Positions 11,941 through 23,086 are shown, counted from the first letter of the stretch. The stretch: 64,000 bases of DNA from Macrotrachela quadricornifera (GCA_022393335.1 JAJEKB010020245.1:116154-180153); one strand, 5' to 3'. The notes: a model not told the origin generated them from the sequence alone. Made by a program: numbers and translations.

Positions 11941-12477
11941 AATCAAGTAGAATTTCGATTAAAATCACATATTTTTTGATTAAAATTATACCACATTTTG
12001 AGACTTTTTTTGATTAAAAATCAAATTATTGTTGATTTGGAAAGATTTAAATCAATTATAATTTTGATTTTGGTGCAGAAAAATCCGATTGAAATCTGAT
12101 AAAATCTTACATAATCTTACTTTTTTTCAATGGGTACTTACAATGGCCATAATAAGCATAAAAATCGATGAGATAAGAGCAACAGCATGAACACAACATA
12201 GATGAATTTGACTAATAATTACTTGAGTTTGAGAAAGAACTTGAAGTCGACCAATAAGAATTATTAATAATTGAGGTAGTAAAATGATAAAACCAATAAT
12301 AAAATAAATGTGAGCTCGACCCGTACCAAGTTGAGATATTTGAGGATATTTTTTATGTGTTGGTGCATTATTCGAAACTACACTGCAAATTACTAAGGTC
12401 AGAATCTATGTAACAATGGCTGTGAATGGTAAAATGGTTAAAGACCAAACCCAGATCAACTCTGCAATTGTTATCAT

Positions 12478-13225
12478 TTCTAAATAAAAGAGTATATGTA
12501 TGTAGAATATCATAGCAAAACAAAAATTATTTATATTTTCTATCTTGTTTTTAACAGATTGGACAGTGCTATATAGTAGTAAAAATAGAAATCTAAGGAT
12601 GTCATATCTATTTTTTCTTATCTTTTACTTTAATAAGTGAAGACGCTAGTATATGACGAGACAGTGATATCATCTTCGCTGTTATCATAAAGATTATCAT
12701 TGTACTCGTTTACAGCTAACAGTTTAAAGGTACTATTATTCACATAGTTCACTATAACTCCGATGTTGTATGATGAATGCCTCTTTTTATTCAAGAATAA
12801 AGAGTGAACTGACCTTCATAACAAAGAAAGAACAACCGATCGTCAACAGCGCACGAGTCAGTCGAATAAAAAAGAAAAAAGATAGAAAAGATTAAATTAC
12901 ATATGCGACAAATGAAGTATAGGATTTACTTTCTGCGACTTTACTTTCCATTGATTACCTTTGACTTTAATTGACTCTTTTTTCGCGAAAAACTATCGTT
13001 TTTTCTATCGAGGCTTTACTTTACGTTGATTGTTTGATAGATGAGTAATGAGCGGATGAGTTGTCATTGCAGCACTCAATGCAATAAAACAATGATTAAC
13101 TGAAATTTTAGTTTCAAATGAGTAATGTTCATTAATTTCGAAGCTATAATAGTTAACTGGGATAATTTTGTAAAAATAAATATAAAGCTAGGAAAACGGA
13201 ACTTTTTTCTGTTCATACCAAAACA
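12478..13225. other. Intergenic, nothing recognised
   Basis: No supported gene. Presumed 5' flank of the disrupted membrane gene (minus) and left flank of the FLYWCH fragment (plus). Confidence 0.45.
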
Positions 13226-13420
13226 ATGTCTCCTGAATTTATTCAATCGACGCATAGTAAAAAACAATTATGTTACCTCGGTTATCGATATTGCTTCAAA
13301 CGTAAAAATCAAAATGGATCCGAATACTGGATTTGTGTTAAATATACAGCAACAGCAACAAGTTATTCAGATTATTCCGTTGTGGTACGTGATGAACACA
13401 GATGTCATGGACAAAATTAA
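13226..13420 (+). pseudogene. FLYWCH-type zinc finger fragment (MULE-related)
   Basis: An open frame of 64 codons starts MSPEFIQSTHSKKQLCYLGY and carries RKNQNGSEYWICVKY followed 20 residues later by RDEHRCHGQN. This is the F/L-Y-W-C..H order of a FLYWCH finger. The second Cys of the zinc site (normally about 6 residues after WxCxxY) is replaced by a TATATS stretch, so the finger is probably dead. In bdelloids and other animals such fingers sit at the N-terminus of Mutator-like (MULE) transposases. The frame ends at a TAA with no DDE domain nearby, so this is a fragment. Confidence 0.6.
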
Positions 13421-13653
13421 ACTTAGGCAAAATTTGGTTTTAATGAGGCGCGCAATTACGAAATGATTTGTATATTAATAAATGTGATTTTTGTAACAAA
13501 CATTTTGAATGCGTCGATATCGTAAAACGATATTGTAAAATATTTTTATAAACAAGGAGTCATTCATTGTTTCAGTCGAACTAGTGCTTCTTGCTAAGTA
13601 TAAAGTTAAACTTTAACTTACGGTTCTATTCAATTTTCGTTTTTTTGGTCGGT

Positions 13654-14430
13654 GAATAGATTTTAGTTGAGATCACTGATGAACTCTACATCATCCTAGG
13701 CTTCAATAGATTTTAATAGAAAACTCCGGCAATCTCTACAACTTCTTAAATTTGAATAGATTTTAATAGAGAGTACTAACGATCTCTAAGTTCGAAATAA
13801 TTCTACATTTTCCACGTTTTCCTACTCTCTGCTCTATATATATCACAGATATTCAGTAGTAATAGTTAGTTTGAAACAAATTAAAAACACTCTTCACAAT
13901 CTCTGCTGGTCTTGCACCCACCTACTCTAAAAAAATTATAAGAATAAGGTTATCATAGAAAGTGTTGTGAAACAGACTATAAGAATAAATTTAAAATCTT
14001 ACCCATTAACTCCTTGCTTTTTTTGGTCGCAAGAGTAATTTCTATAGATGTAAGTAAGATGAATGTATTTCGATCAGATGATCAAAGCTATCAATATTTC
14101 CTTTAGAGCAAACGCAATCGCAACCTTAAAAAAATCTTTCACTCTTTTGGTCAGGACAGAAAACTATATGTTCTTAAATTAAAATAAATTCTATCCAATA
14201 AACTCGCGCACTCTACAACTTCTTAAACTAAATTATATTTGAATGGGAGAATATTAATGAATTCTATATCTGCCTAAAACGTATTCAACTCTGTATAGAC
14301 TATACTACTAGACTCTACATTTTACCAATATCTAATCGATATGAATACTAAACATTGACGAACTCTACAACTCCTTATAGTTTAACTGAAAACAATATAC
14401 ATCATTAGCGAACTCTAAATTTCGATATGA
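13654..14430. repeat. About 50-bp degenerate direct repeats
   Basis: Three successive units starting gaatagattttagttgag (13654), caatagattttaatag (about 13704) and gaatagattttaatag (13754) have a 50-bp period, each containing an aactctaca / aatctctaca phrase. The phrase gaactctaca or gcactctaca continues irregularly to about 14420 (near 14206, 14310, 14360 and 14408), suggesting an older expanded array. Confidence 0.55.
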
Positions 14431-14559
14431 AGAGTGCACTATGATACAAAATAAAATCAAATTTTCAATTCATAAATAATCGAGATGTTTTCAATTTTTT
14501 TTTTAATGAAATAAAAGTTAAAACACTTGGTTTCATTTTGCCTAAAAGCTCAACTTTGA

Positions 14560-14781
14560 CTGACACATGCACATTTACCTGATGAAACTGACAAAGTTAT
14601 ATTAGAAATGCGAAAAAAATTAAAACGAAAAGCTATTGACGGTTCTGGTCCAATAGATCGTATAGTTGAAGAAGCTTATCATGCCATTATTATTAAATCC
14701 AATGAATTGATTATTAATTTACCATCTATTAATACCAATGGAGAACAAACTGATTTCTTGATTTCTACTATTTTCGGATGA
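14560..14781 (+). pseudogene. Post-FLYWCH linker fragment of a MULE-like transposase gene
   Basis: An open stretch ending at TGA 14779-14781 reads LTHAHLPDETDK, then RKKLKRKAIDGSGPIDRIVEEAY and NELIINLPSI. A His pair followed by an acidic stretch and a basic helix with a P-I-x-R-I-x-E-E-A motif is what follows the FLYWCH finger in MULE-type proteins. It lacks a start codon. It lies about 1.1 kb downstream of, and in the same orientation as, the finger fragment at 13226, separated by repeat sequence, so both may come from one element that was expanded or broken. Confidence 0.5.
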
Positions 14782-15027
14782 TTTCCAATGATTCCTAGTG
14801 ATTTCCAATAGTTACATTTTAATTCGGATCAACCATCAAGCTTTTATCATTTTGTCATATCATAGAAGAAATCATTTCTTATACGTTGGTTTTATTATAA
14901 TTAAACATATATGCTGAAAATATGAGTTTTATTAAAGAAAATAATGATTTAACAAAATGAAATTAGAAACATAATATCACAACAGTATATTGTTCACACA
15001 AAACAAAACAAATCAAATTATTAAGTA

Positions 15028-15918
15028 TTATTGACGTTGAATCCGTGATAACCTATCTGATGATAAAGAACACTTATCATTCTGTAGATACCAGCATGCA
15101 GCTTGTTTATGTAAATATCTTTTGTTACCATTAATAGTAACTTGAAAGAAATTATGAGCAAATTCTTCTTTTATATTCATCAAATAATCTAATGTCAGGT
15201 GTTTCACATTCAGAAATATTATCCATAATAGCAAAACTATTATTTAAATCCATATCATCGTCAACATTATCATCATAAAGATCATCAGAAATATCGTTGT
15301 TTATTTGATTACCTGGTTCAATATCAAAATTAATGTTCTTGGTGTCACTATCACTATTCTCTGTGATCCAAAAATCTTCCAATAGACGTTCAATGCTATC
15401 ACTAAGTTCTTTATTCAAGAGTTTAAAAAGTTCAACTGCATGTTTAAATGCGTTAGCAACGGTGTTTTCAATATCAGCTTTTGAGATAATTATTGTATCT
15501 GATGTATTTGACATATTTTGTGACGTTGAAGGTACTTTATGATATTTAGGAAAACGTAATTTATTCTCATTTGCATGAATTTTTTGTCATTTAAAGTGCA
15601 TAGTTTGTTGATACGATTTAAAAATTGTGAAATGGTGAAATTAACTTTTGCTGAAATGATGCTCAATATGGATCGAGCCGATCGAAAGGTATTTTCACAA
15701 GTTTGCGAATTCTGTAGCCATGTATGAAGAGCTTCAAAAGGAAGCTTTCCTTCTGATACAAGTACAGCTAAATATGTAAGACTATGAGTACTAATCTCAA
15801 TAGAGAAGTAAGATTGGTATGTGATAAAATACTTGCATTTTGATTTATTTTTCTGTGTATCAGATGTAACTAAACCAAATAATTTTGTATAAACTGAATC
15901 AAGCTCAGCTCTTGTCAT
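15028..15918 (-). pseudogene. Transposase-like gene remnant with two frameshifts
   Basis: Three overlapping minus-strand frames make one protein-like path. The first (15918 to about 15580) includes EGKLPFEALHTWLQNSQTCE followed by NTFRSARSILSIISAK. The second (about 15580 to 15180) starts at NENKLRFPKYHK and includes a long acidic tract (NNDISDDLYDDNVDDDMD). The third (about 15190 to 15028) includes KRYLHKQAACWYLQNDK and SSDRLSRIQRQ before the stop. The S-Q-T-C-E-N-T-F-R motif and the terminal K-x-x-A-x-W-x-L-Q..S-x-D-R-L-x-R pattern recall mobile-element-derived proteins in rotifers and molluscs whose superfamily I cannot name. The first break is a one-base deficit in an A-run near 15578. 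The N-terminus is missing. Confidence 0.55.
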
Positions 15919-16229
15919 AGAATTTAACCATAAAAATCAGAGTCGAAAAAGGGGGGGATGAAGAGGAAGTCAAATGAATATTTAAGATGTTTTATTTTAA
16001 TTAAAAGGATGAATGAATATAAAATATTTAATTAATCTTTTTAAAATTTGCATGTAAACAATGCTCGCCTAATAAAGATTATTTACGGCAGTAAATCCAG
16101 TATACGATAATCACTCGACAGTGGTACTTAGATAGCATCGAATAAATGTTAGTTGGGATTGTAGTCTCACACTTAGATCCCAAAAACTAGAAGAATTTTC
16201 AGAAATTTCGGTACTTCTGAGAATTTAAA
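15919..16229. other. Intergenic, nothing recognised
   Basis: Short AT-rich spacer with a run of Gs (gggggggat at 15950-15958). Confidence 0.4.
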
Positions 16230-16605
16230 GAATTTTATTATCGGATGTGCCAGATATAAGGGTCGAGATTTACATATCAATTTTCGTTTACTTAATATAT
16301 ATATTATAATAAACAAAATATATCAAAAATTATAGCGTGAAAAACTTTACATTTTACAATAAACGATTTACTTTATATATGTATCTTTTAATTTTAAAAT
16401 AAACAATATTCTGTGTGACAAATAAATTATCGTTTTCGCACAGTTGAAATTTTGTCAATTGTGGAAGCAAAATGTATAAATGTAAGGAAAAAGTTGTTTT
16501 ATGTATATTGTAGAGGCTTTCAAACTGCATATTGTGCTATACTTTGTTTATTAATACAATATATTAAGTGAATCGAAATTGATATGTAAATCAAGGTCAT
16601 TATAC
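16230..16605. repeat. Imperfect palindrome / foldback element
   Basis: The left segment gagatttacatatcaattttcg (about 16265) is mirrored by cgaaattgatatgtaaatc (about 16575). Pairing continues inward (cttaatatatat..taataaacaaa against tttgtttattaatacaatatattaag) to a centre near 16420. Sequence inside it (tgtagaggctttcaaactgcatattgtg) resembles segments at about 39640 and 39820, so this is one member of a dispersed family. Confidence 0.6.
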
Positions 16606-16988
16606 ATGGCGTCCTCTATAGTTTTGAAATGAATCAGTGAGATATAAATCTTTCGAAATGACAAAGTTTATCATCGAAAATTGGGATATTTCTAAGAAAT
16701 TCCGATAATTTACTTATAATTACCAAAAACTTTTCAAAGTTTTTGAGAATAAATCTTTCTACTATTATGAATCTCTATGTTTTAGTTTTATACATTGATA
16801 TTTTGTGTAGTTGAAGTAATTTCACAACATTTACTAAAAATTATCTTGACATATTTTTCGTTCTATTCAAATAATAAAGTTGACAGAAAAGAAGGAAAAT
16901 TAACTAATAGAAACGGCTTTTTCCTATTAAGTATTATTTTATTGTCAGTATGAGTCAGATTAACGTAATTACATGGGAGTTTTTATAG
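16606..16988. other. Upstream spacer of the F-box gene
   Basis: AT-rich, no coding region; mildly C/T-poor. Nothing recognised except the TATA box at its right edge. Confidence 0.4.
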
Positions 16989-16998
16989 TATATAAAAG
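16989..16998 (+). promoter_or_regulatory. TATA box of the F-box gene
   Basis: TATATAAAAG lies 58 bp upstream of the ATG at 17047, a spacing that would allow a very short 5' UTR. Compare the SIAE gene, whose TATA box stands 62 bp from its ATG. Confidence 0.5.
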
Positions 16999-17046
16999 AA
17001 ACAGATATTTTATGTCAACTTGTTATTCTTTTAGTAGTTGAATAAT

Positions 17047-18750
17047 ATGAAGAATATAATGAAATTTGAATATTTACCAAATGAAATATTAATTCAATGT
17101 TTTAATTTTCTCAATGCACATGAAATTTTTTATTCATTTGATGAATTAAATTATCATTTTGATACACTTATTCGAAATATTCCATTATATTTAAATTTTC
17201 AACATGTACCTAAAACAATATTTGATCAATTTTGTACAAAAATATTATTAAATTCAAAAATAAAACAACAAATTTATTCATTAAAATTATCAAATATTCA
17301 TATTCACTGTCAAATTGAATTATTTCTATCATATTTTTCTCTTGATGAATTTATTCATCTCCAACTATTAAGTTTAATTGGAATTACAAAAACAAATATG
17401 GAAAAAATTCAATTAATGTTACCATTAATACCTAAATTAAATTCTATTCAATTAATTAATTCTGAGGATTTTCGACAAATAGAAATACCTATGATAGAAA
17501 TATTATCTATATCAAGATTAATTAATCAAAATAGAATATCAACAATTATAAATTTAACATTATCTTATTATACATATAATGAATTAAATAAAATATTTCA
17601 ATATTTACCTATGTTAAAATATCTTTATATTCAATATCATTCTTTAAAATATATTTTAAAAACAACATCTTCAGATACTAACAGATATCCTGCTATTCAT
17701 CTAAAAAAATTAATTATTAATAAATTTCCATATACATTTGAAAATCTCAAATTATTTTTAGAACAAACACCAAATTTAGAAAGTTTAACAATTATTGAAA
17801 ATAAAAATGATGATCTATGTGATGCTTATCAATGGGAAAATTTCATAACATCTTCATTACCTTATTTAAATACTTTTAATTTCATATTTTCTTGTCAATA
17901 TGATGATGGAACTGCTATTACTAAATGTAAAGAATTTCAAAGTGATTTTTGGCTTAAAAAACATCATTGGTATACTGCATATGTAATACGAAATAATGCA
18001 GCATTTATTCATACAATACCTTATATGTCAAATATTTGTAGATTATGTTCATATGATGATATATATTGTAGTAAGACAATAGATGATTACAAAAACTTTT
18101 ATTATGTCAAAGATTTAACAGTAGATTTTGATATTTTAAGTGAAAAATCTCAAAATTTCTTTCCAAATATTGTAACATTAACATTAACGAATGAATCTGG
18201 CATTTTTAAAATGAATGATACAATGTTATTTGAAAAACAATATATAAAAGCTTTAAAAAAAATTGTATGTTTATCTAATTTGACAATGTTAGATTTTCCA
18301 CAGACAAATTATGTAGATTTATCCACTATTTTATTAAAGATATTAAAAGACACGCCAAAACTATCAACATTATGGATTAGTCAAAAGAATTTATTATCAC
18401 TTATTAGTAATGATAAATTATGTACATATTTGAATAAAACATTAAAAAAATTAATATTATATTACGATTATACTTATTTATTTAATGATTCTGATGAATT
18501 AAAAAAGTTTTGTAAAATATTTTCAAATATTGAACAATTAGAATGTCATATCAAAGATAAAAATCATTTATTATATTTATTAAATCATTTGCCAAAATTA
18601 TCATTATTAATTGTATATATCCCTTACTTTCTTGATTATATTAGTCTTGTTTCTTGGCTTGAATACGAAGCATCAAAATTAAACGTTATATTTGATATAA
18701 ATTCTCACTTTCGTAGAGGCAGAGAACTTTGTATTTGGATCGGTAGATAA
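17047..18750 (+). CDS. F-box protein with LRR-like C-terminal region
   Basis: Intronless gene of 567 codons ending at TAA. The start is set at ATG 17047 because the open frame upstream only adds TTG AAT AAT after two stops (TAGTAG at 17032-17037). Residues about 6-50 form an F-box (FEYLPNEILIQCFNFLNAHE...FDELNYHFDTLI), the SKP1-binding module of SCF ubiquitin ligases. The rest is an all-helical/Leu-rich solenoid without strict LRR spacing but with repeated short L-x-x-L-x-L patterns (LKKLIINKFP, PNLESLTIIE, PKLSTLWISQ, PKLSLLIVYI). That is the usual form of bdelloid F-box proteins, a large family; the target is unknown. Codon use is extremely AT-rich. It looks intact. Confidence 0.85.
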   Translation: MKNIMKFEYLPNEILIQCFNFLNAHEIFYSFDELNYHFDTLIRNIPLYLNFQHVPKTIFDQFCTKILLNSKIKQQIYSLKLSNIHIHCQIELFLSYFSLDEFIHLQLLSLIGITKTNMEKIQLMLPLIPKLNSIQLINSEDFRQIEIPMIEILSISRLINQNRISTIINLTLSYYTYNELNKIFQYLPMLKYLYIQYHSLKYILKTTSSDTNRYPAIHLKKLIINKFPYTFENLKLFLEQTPNLESLTIIENKNDDLCDAYQWENFITSSLPYLNTFNFIFSCQYDDGTAITKCKEFQSDFWLKKHHWYTAYVIRNNAAFIHTIPYMSNICRLCSYDDIYCSKTIDDYKNFYYVKDLTVDFDILSEKSQNFFPNIVTLTLTNESGIFKMNDTMLFEKQYIKALKKIVCLSNLTMLDFPQTNYVDLSTILLKILKDTPKLSTLWISQKNLLSLISNDKLCTYLNKTLKKLILYYDYTYLFNDSDELKKFCKIFSNIEQLECHIKDKNHLLYLLNHLPKLSLLIVYIPYFLDYISLVSWLEYEASKLNVIFDINSHFRRGRELCIWIGR

Positions 18751-19825
18751 ATAAATCAATTATGTCATAGATTTATTTGTTTTTTTAAATAAAAATTTTA
18801 TTCATTAATTAAGAATATTAATAAAAGTCAATCAAAATGTATTTTTCATTTCTCTATGTATGATCTGAATTTTTATCTGATAAATTTTCTTATTCTATGA
18901 TTAAATAAACTTTTAATTTGCATAGAAAGAGTGAAAGAGATGGATGTCCATCTCGTATAAGTTATTTTCTTTTTTTTCATTAGTAGTCAGAGATAGAATC
19001 GAATCAGTTTTAAAAGAAAGCAAACTGTTTCTATCTAAAATCAATGAATCTCTTTTCATAATAGAAGATATTCTTATTTTAAAAGATTTTTAAGAGTATT
19101 TTGGAAACTTTTATTATTGTTTTTGTAGTAAAACTGTAAAAGTTGCAAGATTTTATAGTAGAAATGTATTCAGTTTTTATCTGTTGGTGTTGAAATTTCG
19201 AAATTTAACTGAAAATTTCCCTTAAAAACTTTGAAAAATTGTGCCATCTGAAATCTTCAAAAAAACAAAATCGATACGATACAGATTCATTTTAAATGTT
19301 TTCAATTCGGTTCAGAAAAAAATACAAATCAATCCACACCTCTAGAAATACCAAGCGTCTTACCTGTTTACCAGCTTACACGTTTTCTCACGGGAGAAAA
19401 AGTCGAATGATTGATTATCAATGATTGCTTTCAATTTTTTCGTCAAGAATGATTTATTTTTCGGAAATGACATATCCAATAAAATTTGATTATACTTTGT
19501 AACACAAGGTTATTTTCGAAAAATATCGTTTTCTTAGGTGCTCGGAAATTTTCCTTTATTTAATAACATAATTACTTTCATTTTGTTTCTTTTTTTTTAA
19601 AGTTGAAGTGTTAAAATATGCTCCTTTAATTTTAACAGTTGAAATTGAAAGTATCATTTCTAATTAAGACAATCTGTTTAATCAGAAAACTCTTGATTGT
19701 TAATGGATGTTTTAATTAGAAACAGCTTTTATCCGTGACATTTGCTCTGTTTATGAGTTTATTTTCAGCTATGATGCATGAATTATTTCGTTAGAATTAT
19801 AAAATAGGCTAAAATTTTGTATTTT
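18751..19825. other. Intergenic, nothing convincing
   Basis: The 3' flank of the F-box gene begins with AT-rich sequence and AATAAA-like hexamers (ttaaataaaaat near 18785). No further gene or repeat was recognised before the hAT-like element. Confidence 0.45.
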
Positions 19826-19833
19826 GGTGAAAG

Positions 19834-22197
19834 CAGGCCTGCAGAATCTGCTGTAGCTTCCCTGCAGCACATAAAAAAAATCTGAAAAATTTCCCCGAGT
19901 TTCAGAAACGTACAAGTCAGAGCATCTTTTCTAGGAAAATATATGTTAAAGAAAATAATTCTGTTCTTTTCTCAATTCATAAGGTTTGTATTCAATGAAT
20001 AAGACGAAACTACAAAAGGTTAGTGTTATTTTTGTTCATTTTATTCAATCGTAGAGGTAATCCGATGGTGATGGTAATTTTACATTAGGCTGTTAGTCAC
20101 AGATGCAGTAACTGTATCGTCGACGACTGTCGTCGATTTAGGTGACTTGAAGAGTGGAAGCTGTCCAGGTTGTGGTTTTAATCGATATTTTTCATATGGA
20201 TGATAATTAGAGCCCTGCATCTGACTCCGAACTCCGATTCCGACGCCAACGGAGTTGAAGTCGGAGTCGGAGTCAACTTTTTTATTTCGGAGTCCGAATC
20301 GGAGTCGATGTAAATTTTGTGGTGACTCCGAAAATACTTTTTCCACCCTCTTTTCACTTAATTCTTTTTTTTATAATTGTAACGTCAAAAAAAAATGCCC
20401 ATTCGCTATCGCGACAACATTGATAGAAAAAAACAATCATTTTCTTCTTTAACTAAACTTAGACTTTTTCTCTTATATGACCTTCACAGTTATTGGAAAT
20501 ACATTTAATAGACAAAAAAATTTCAAAATTTAGCCAACTCTGATATTTTTGTCGTACATTGAACATATCTGTTTATTTCGTCACAATACTCTTAGAATCA
20601 GATTTGATACATGATGATAGTACACTGACTGCAGATTGCATGATACGTCGGTAGGCGTGAGTGCTCGCTAACTTACTAAAAGAAAAATTTTCGGAGTTTT
20701 TCGGAGTCGAAGTCGGAGTCATATGAAAAATATTTTCGGAGTCGAAAAAAACTTTCGGAGTTGGAGTCAAAAAAGTGTAACTCCACAGGGTCCTAATGAT
20801 AACTCTTGTGATGAGGGTGTGATTTATCTTTTCTGCCTTTCCAGGCACAGTAGTAGTACTCAACTCCTTCTTTACTTGAGAGTTATTGTTTACTCATCGA
20901 TGTTCTTTAACGATATACGATCTGCTAAATAGATACAAAACTACTATTAAAATCATACTTTCCAAAAAGGTCATTTAAAAATGAATTCGAGCTTTCATCA
21001 GCATACATTCAGTATTACTAGGAATGATATCAACATTGAAAACAACACAAAGAATAAAAAAAAGAGAAAAAAGAGAACGAAAAAAGCTGATAATACGAAA
21101 TATAAAATGTATAAAATAACCACATGTCTTAATACCAATATATCTAATGAAATATTTTCTGTTTTTCGGGTAGTTACTAGTCAGATATACTAATATAAAG
21201 TCATGCAGCTATTTTATACGTTTTATATGCTGTACTATGAGCTATGTTGGTTCTCTTTTTTCTCTTCTTTTTATTCTTTGTGCTGTTTTTCATTTTGATA
21301 GCATTCTGATGACACTGACTTTACATTGACGAAAGCTCAAACTGGCTTCTGAATGATTTTTTGAAAACTGATTTAAATAGCAGTTTTAGATTCAATTGGC
21401 AAATACTTATTTCCTATTATTTTACCGTCTAACGTTTAAAACAAAATATATTGAACAAGTTTACCAAAAAAATTGAAACAAATGAAATATTGAAAAGATA
21501 GACCTCAATTCTTGTAAGCTAACTCTCGCGATCCATAAGATTCATATCTGAGTCTCTGGATTGTTATATACTTTAATTCAACAGAAGTTATCTGTTTATA
21601 AACGACACAGAGTATATCACGAATACTGAGAAAGATTTGATACCATAGCTACAAGCTTTCGATAGAGAGAACAAAGCGGAGTATAGAATGATCGTGCATA
21701 CATGACGTGTATAACGTACGTATCTGTCTTCCGCTCTTTTCTTTTCTTTCCCTTCCTTCGCTTTCAGATATTTCCCCAAACCTTTTTTTCTTTTGGATAT
21801 GATTTATATACTTTCGCTCTCATCATGTCTTCTTTGAAGTCTGTTCAGTTTTCTGTAGTTCATTCATGTATATACAGTTGTCGCTTGAAAACAACATAGT
21901 TCAGCATTAATGTATCAGAGTACTCTCATTAACAAGAACAGTTAGTTTTTTCGTTTAAAGAAACTGAAATTTCCCTGTCAAAGGCTGAGATATCACTATT
22001 TAAGCTACGGTTACTTTCTCATTCAATAAATTTGTGTATTTTACCCTCGGTACAAGAACTTTCCCCTTCTGAATTTTTCCCTTTCTTAATTTTCCCTTTT
22101 CGATTTTTTCCTTTCTCAATTTTTCTCAAGATTTCTCGGAGAAATCCATTTTTCCCAGCAGCGGCGTTGCAGCCTACGGGTAGATTCTGCACCCCTG
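19834..22197. mobile_element. hAT-like non-autonomous element, 2364 bp
   Basis: The ends are CAGGCCTGCAGAATCTGC (left, inward) and CAGGGGTGCAGAATCTAC (right, read inward on the minus strand). They are flanked by a perfect 8-bp duplication GGTGAAAG at 19826-19833 and 22198-22205. An 8-bp duplication with CAGG..CCTG ends is the signature of the hAT superfamily. No RNase-H transposase with hAT motifs is visible; open frames inside are short and unrecognised. The right subterminal part (22040-22150) is a pyrimidine-rich run of TTTTCCCTTT phrases. A second element is nested at 20208-20795, so this copy is older than that insertion. Confidence 0.85.
20208..20795. mobile_element. Nested hAT-like MITE, 588 bp
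   Basis: The ends are TAGAGCCCTGCATCTGACTCC (left) and TAGGACCCTGTGGAGTTACA (right, read inward), flanked by ATGATAAT (20200-20207) and ATGATAAC (20796-20803), an 8-bp duplication with one mismatch. Clusters of the heptamer CGGAGTC / GACTCCG occur near both ends (20220-20335 and 20695-20770) in both orientations, likely subterminal binding sites. There is no coding capacity. Confidence 0.8.
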
Positions 22198-22205
22198 GGT
22201 GAAAG

Positions 22206-23086
22206 TGTTAGCTCTTAATACTATTGTTGAAGTTTATTCATAGAAATAAAAATTTGATATATTTATGTATTATATAAAACAAAATTAATCAAAAAGGCCA
22301 AGAAATACTAAAGTTACATGAAAAAAACTATTAGAAAGAGATTTTTGAAAGATTTTGGATAGTTTTTCTAAGAAACTAAAATTCTTTTCATAGAACAACG
22401 ATGAAATAACAAAATATTTCATAAGAACATTTCCCAAATACGATTTATTCAAAAAAATTTTCAACTGTATAATTTTATATCGAGATAAGAATATCTTTTA
22501 ATATTTATAATTATTGAAATATTTCAAATTGATTGACAATGTTTCTATATCTTTAAAAAATATCAATAAGAAAAAAATTATACAATATCATTTAATCAAG
22601 ATAAGCTTTTACTTTTCTTTCTTTCTTTGATTTTATTTTATGAATATTTATAATTCCTTCTAATAATCTACATCAATATCATTATTGACACAATGTATAT
22701 ATTCGAAGAATTATATGAACAGATTATAAACATAAAACATAGAATAATATGCCTAACTCTTTTATCTATTTCGTAGAAAACTTTTATGAATAATGCCATC
22801 TATTGAATGAGAATTATTAGTTATCAAACAGGCTTGCTAAAAACATAATTTATTCTACTCTTTCAAATTAGATAACCTATTTCAAAAACTAATCTTTTTC
22901 AATAAACAATTGTTACTATTTTGGGTGATATTCATGTAGATTCTTTTGATAGATAATGATAAAATTCTCACAACAACATATTTGTTCTGTTAACAATTAA
23001 CCACTAACTATATTATGTTGTGAAATTATTTTAGTTATATGGTTATCAAATTCTTTATTTATCTAAAAGAACATTAAAGTGAAGGG
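22206..23086. other. Intergenic upstream of SIAE
   Basis: AT-rich; nothing recognised. Confidence 0.45.

Larger units (their letters stand above)
9926..12134. mobile_element. 2209-bp non-autonomous inverted-repeat DNA transposon, TA target duplication
   Basis: Both ends read CCCATTGAAAAAAAGTAAG inward (left 9926, right end 12134), flanked by TA at 9924-9925 and 12135-12136. The terminal inverted repeats are long: the first about 215 bp match closely, and a second block (catgtcgccaaaatcg at 10163, mirrored as cgattttggcgacatg at about 11921) extends the arms to about 370 bp. The interior contains short degenerate direct repeats (for example the aataagaggtcaatgagttcgtttt phrase near 10917 and 11025, and a gaatccgatgttag / gaatccggtattag pair near 11213 and 11315). 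There is no transposase frame. It interrupts the coding exon of the Frag1-like gene. A TA duplication suggests a Tc1/mariner-type mechanism, but the CCCATTG end is not one I can place in a named family. Confidence 0.9.
9595..12477 (-). pseudogene. Frag1/DRAM/Sfk1-like membrane protein split by a transposon
   Basis: The gene reads from ATG at 12477 down to about 12135, and resumes from 9925 to the stop at 9595. When the insert 9926-12134 and one copy of the duplicated TA are ignored, the two parts join to exactly 224 codons. The composite has six hydrophobic helices, an early segment MITIAELIWVWS, a loop NNAPTHKKYPQISQLGTGRA, the downstream RHDDFELHILGAYGMF and a basic C-terminus, the pattern of the Frag1/DRAM/Sfk1 (CWH43 N-terminal-like) family of endomembrane proteins. 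A single in-frame TAG lies at 12408-12406 inside the first helix. So there are two independent lesions, a stop and an insertion in an exon. The family assignment rests on topology and motif feel; a related TMEM150-type protein is the alternative. Confidence 0.7.

Noticed and set aside
13125..13466. 113-codon plus-strand frame overlapping the FLYWCH fragment
   Set aside because: The FLYWCH motif is in a different frame at 13226-13420; the longer frame has only low-complexity Q and N tracts.
20080..20863. Minus-strand frames as a transposase of the hAT-like element
   Set aside because: They cross the boundaries of the nested 588-bp insertion and carry Ser-Asp repeats translated from the CGGAGTC arrays; no BED finger or RNase-H motif.
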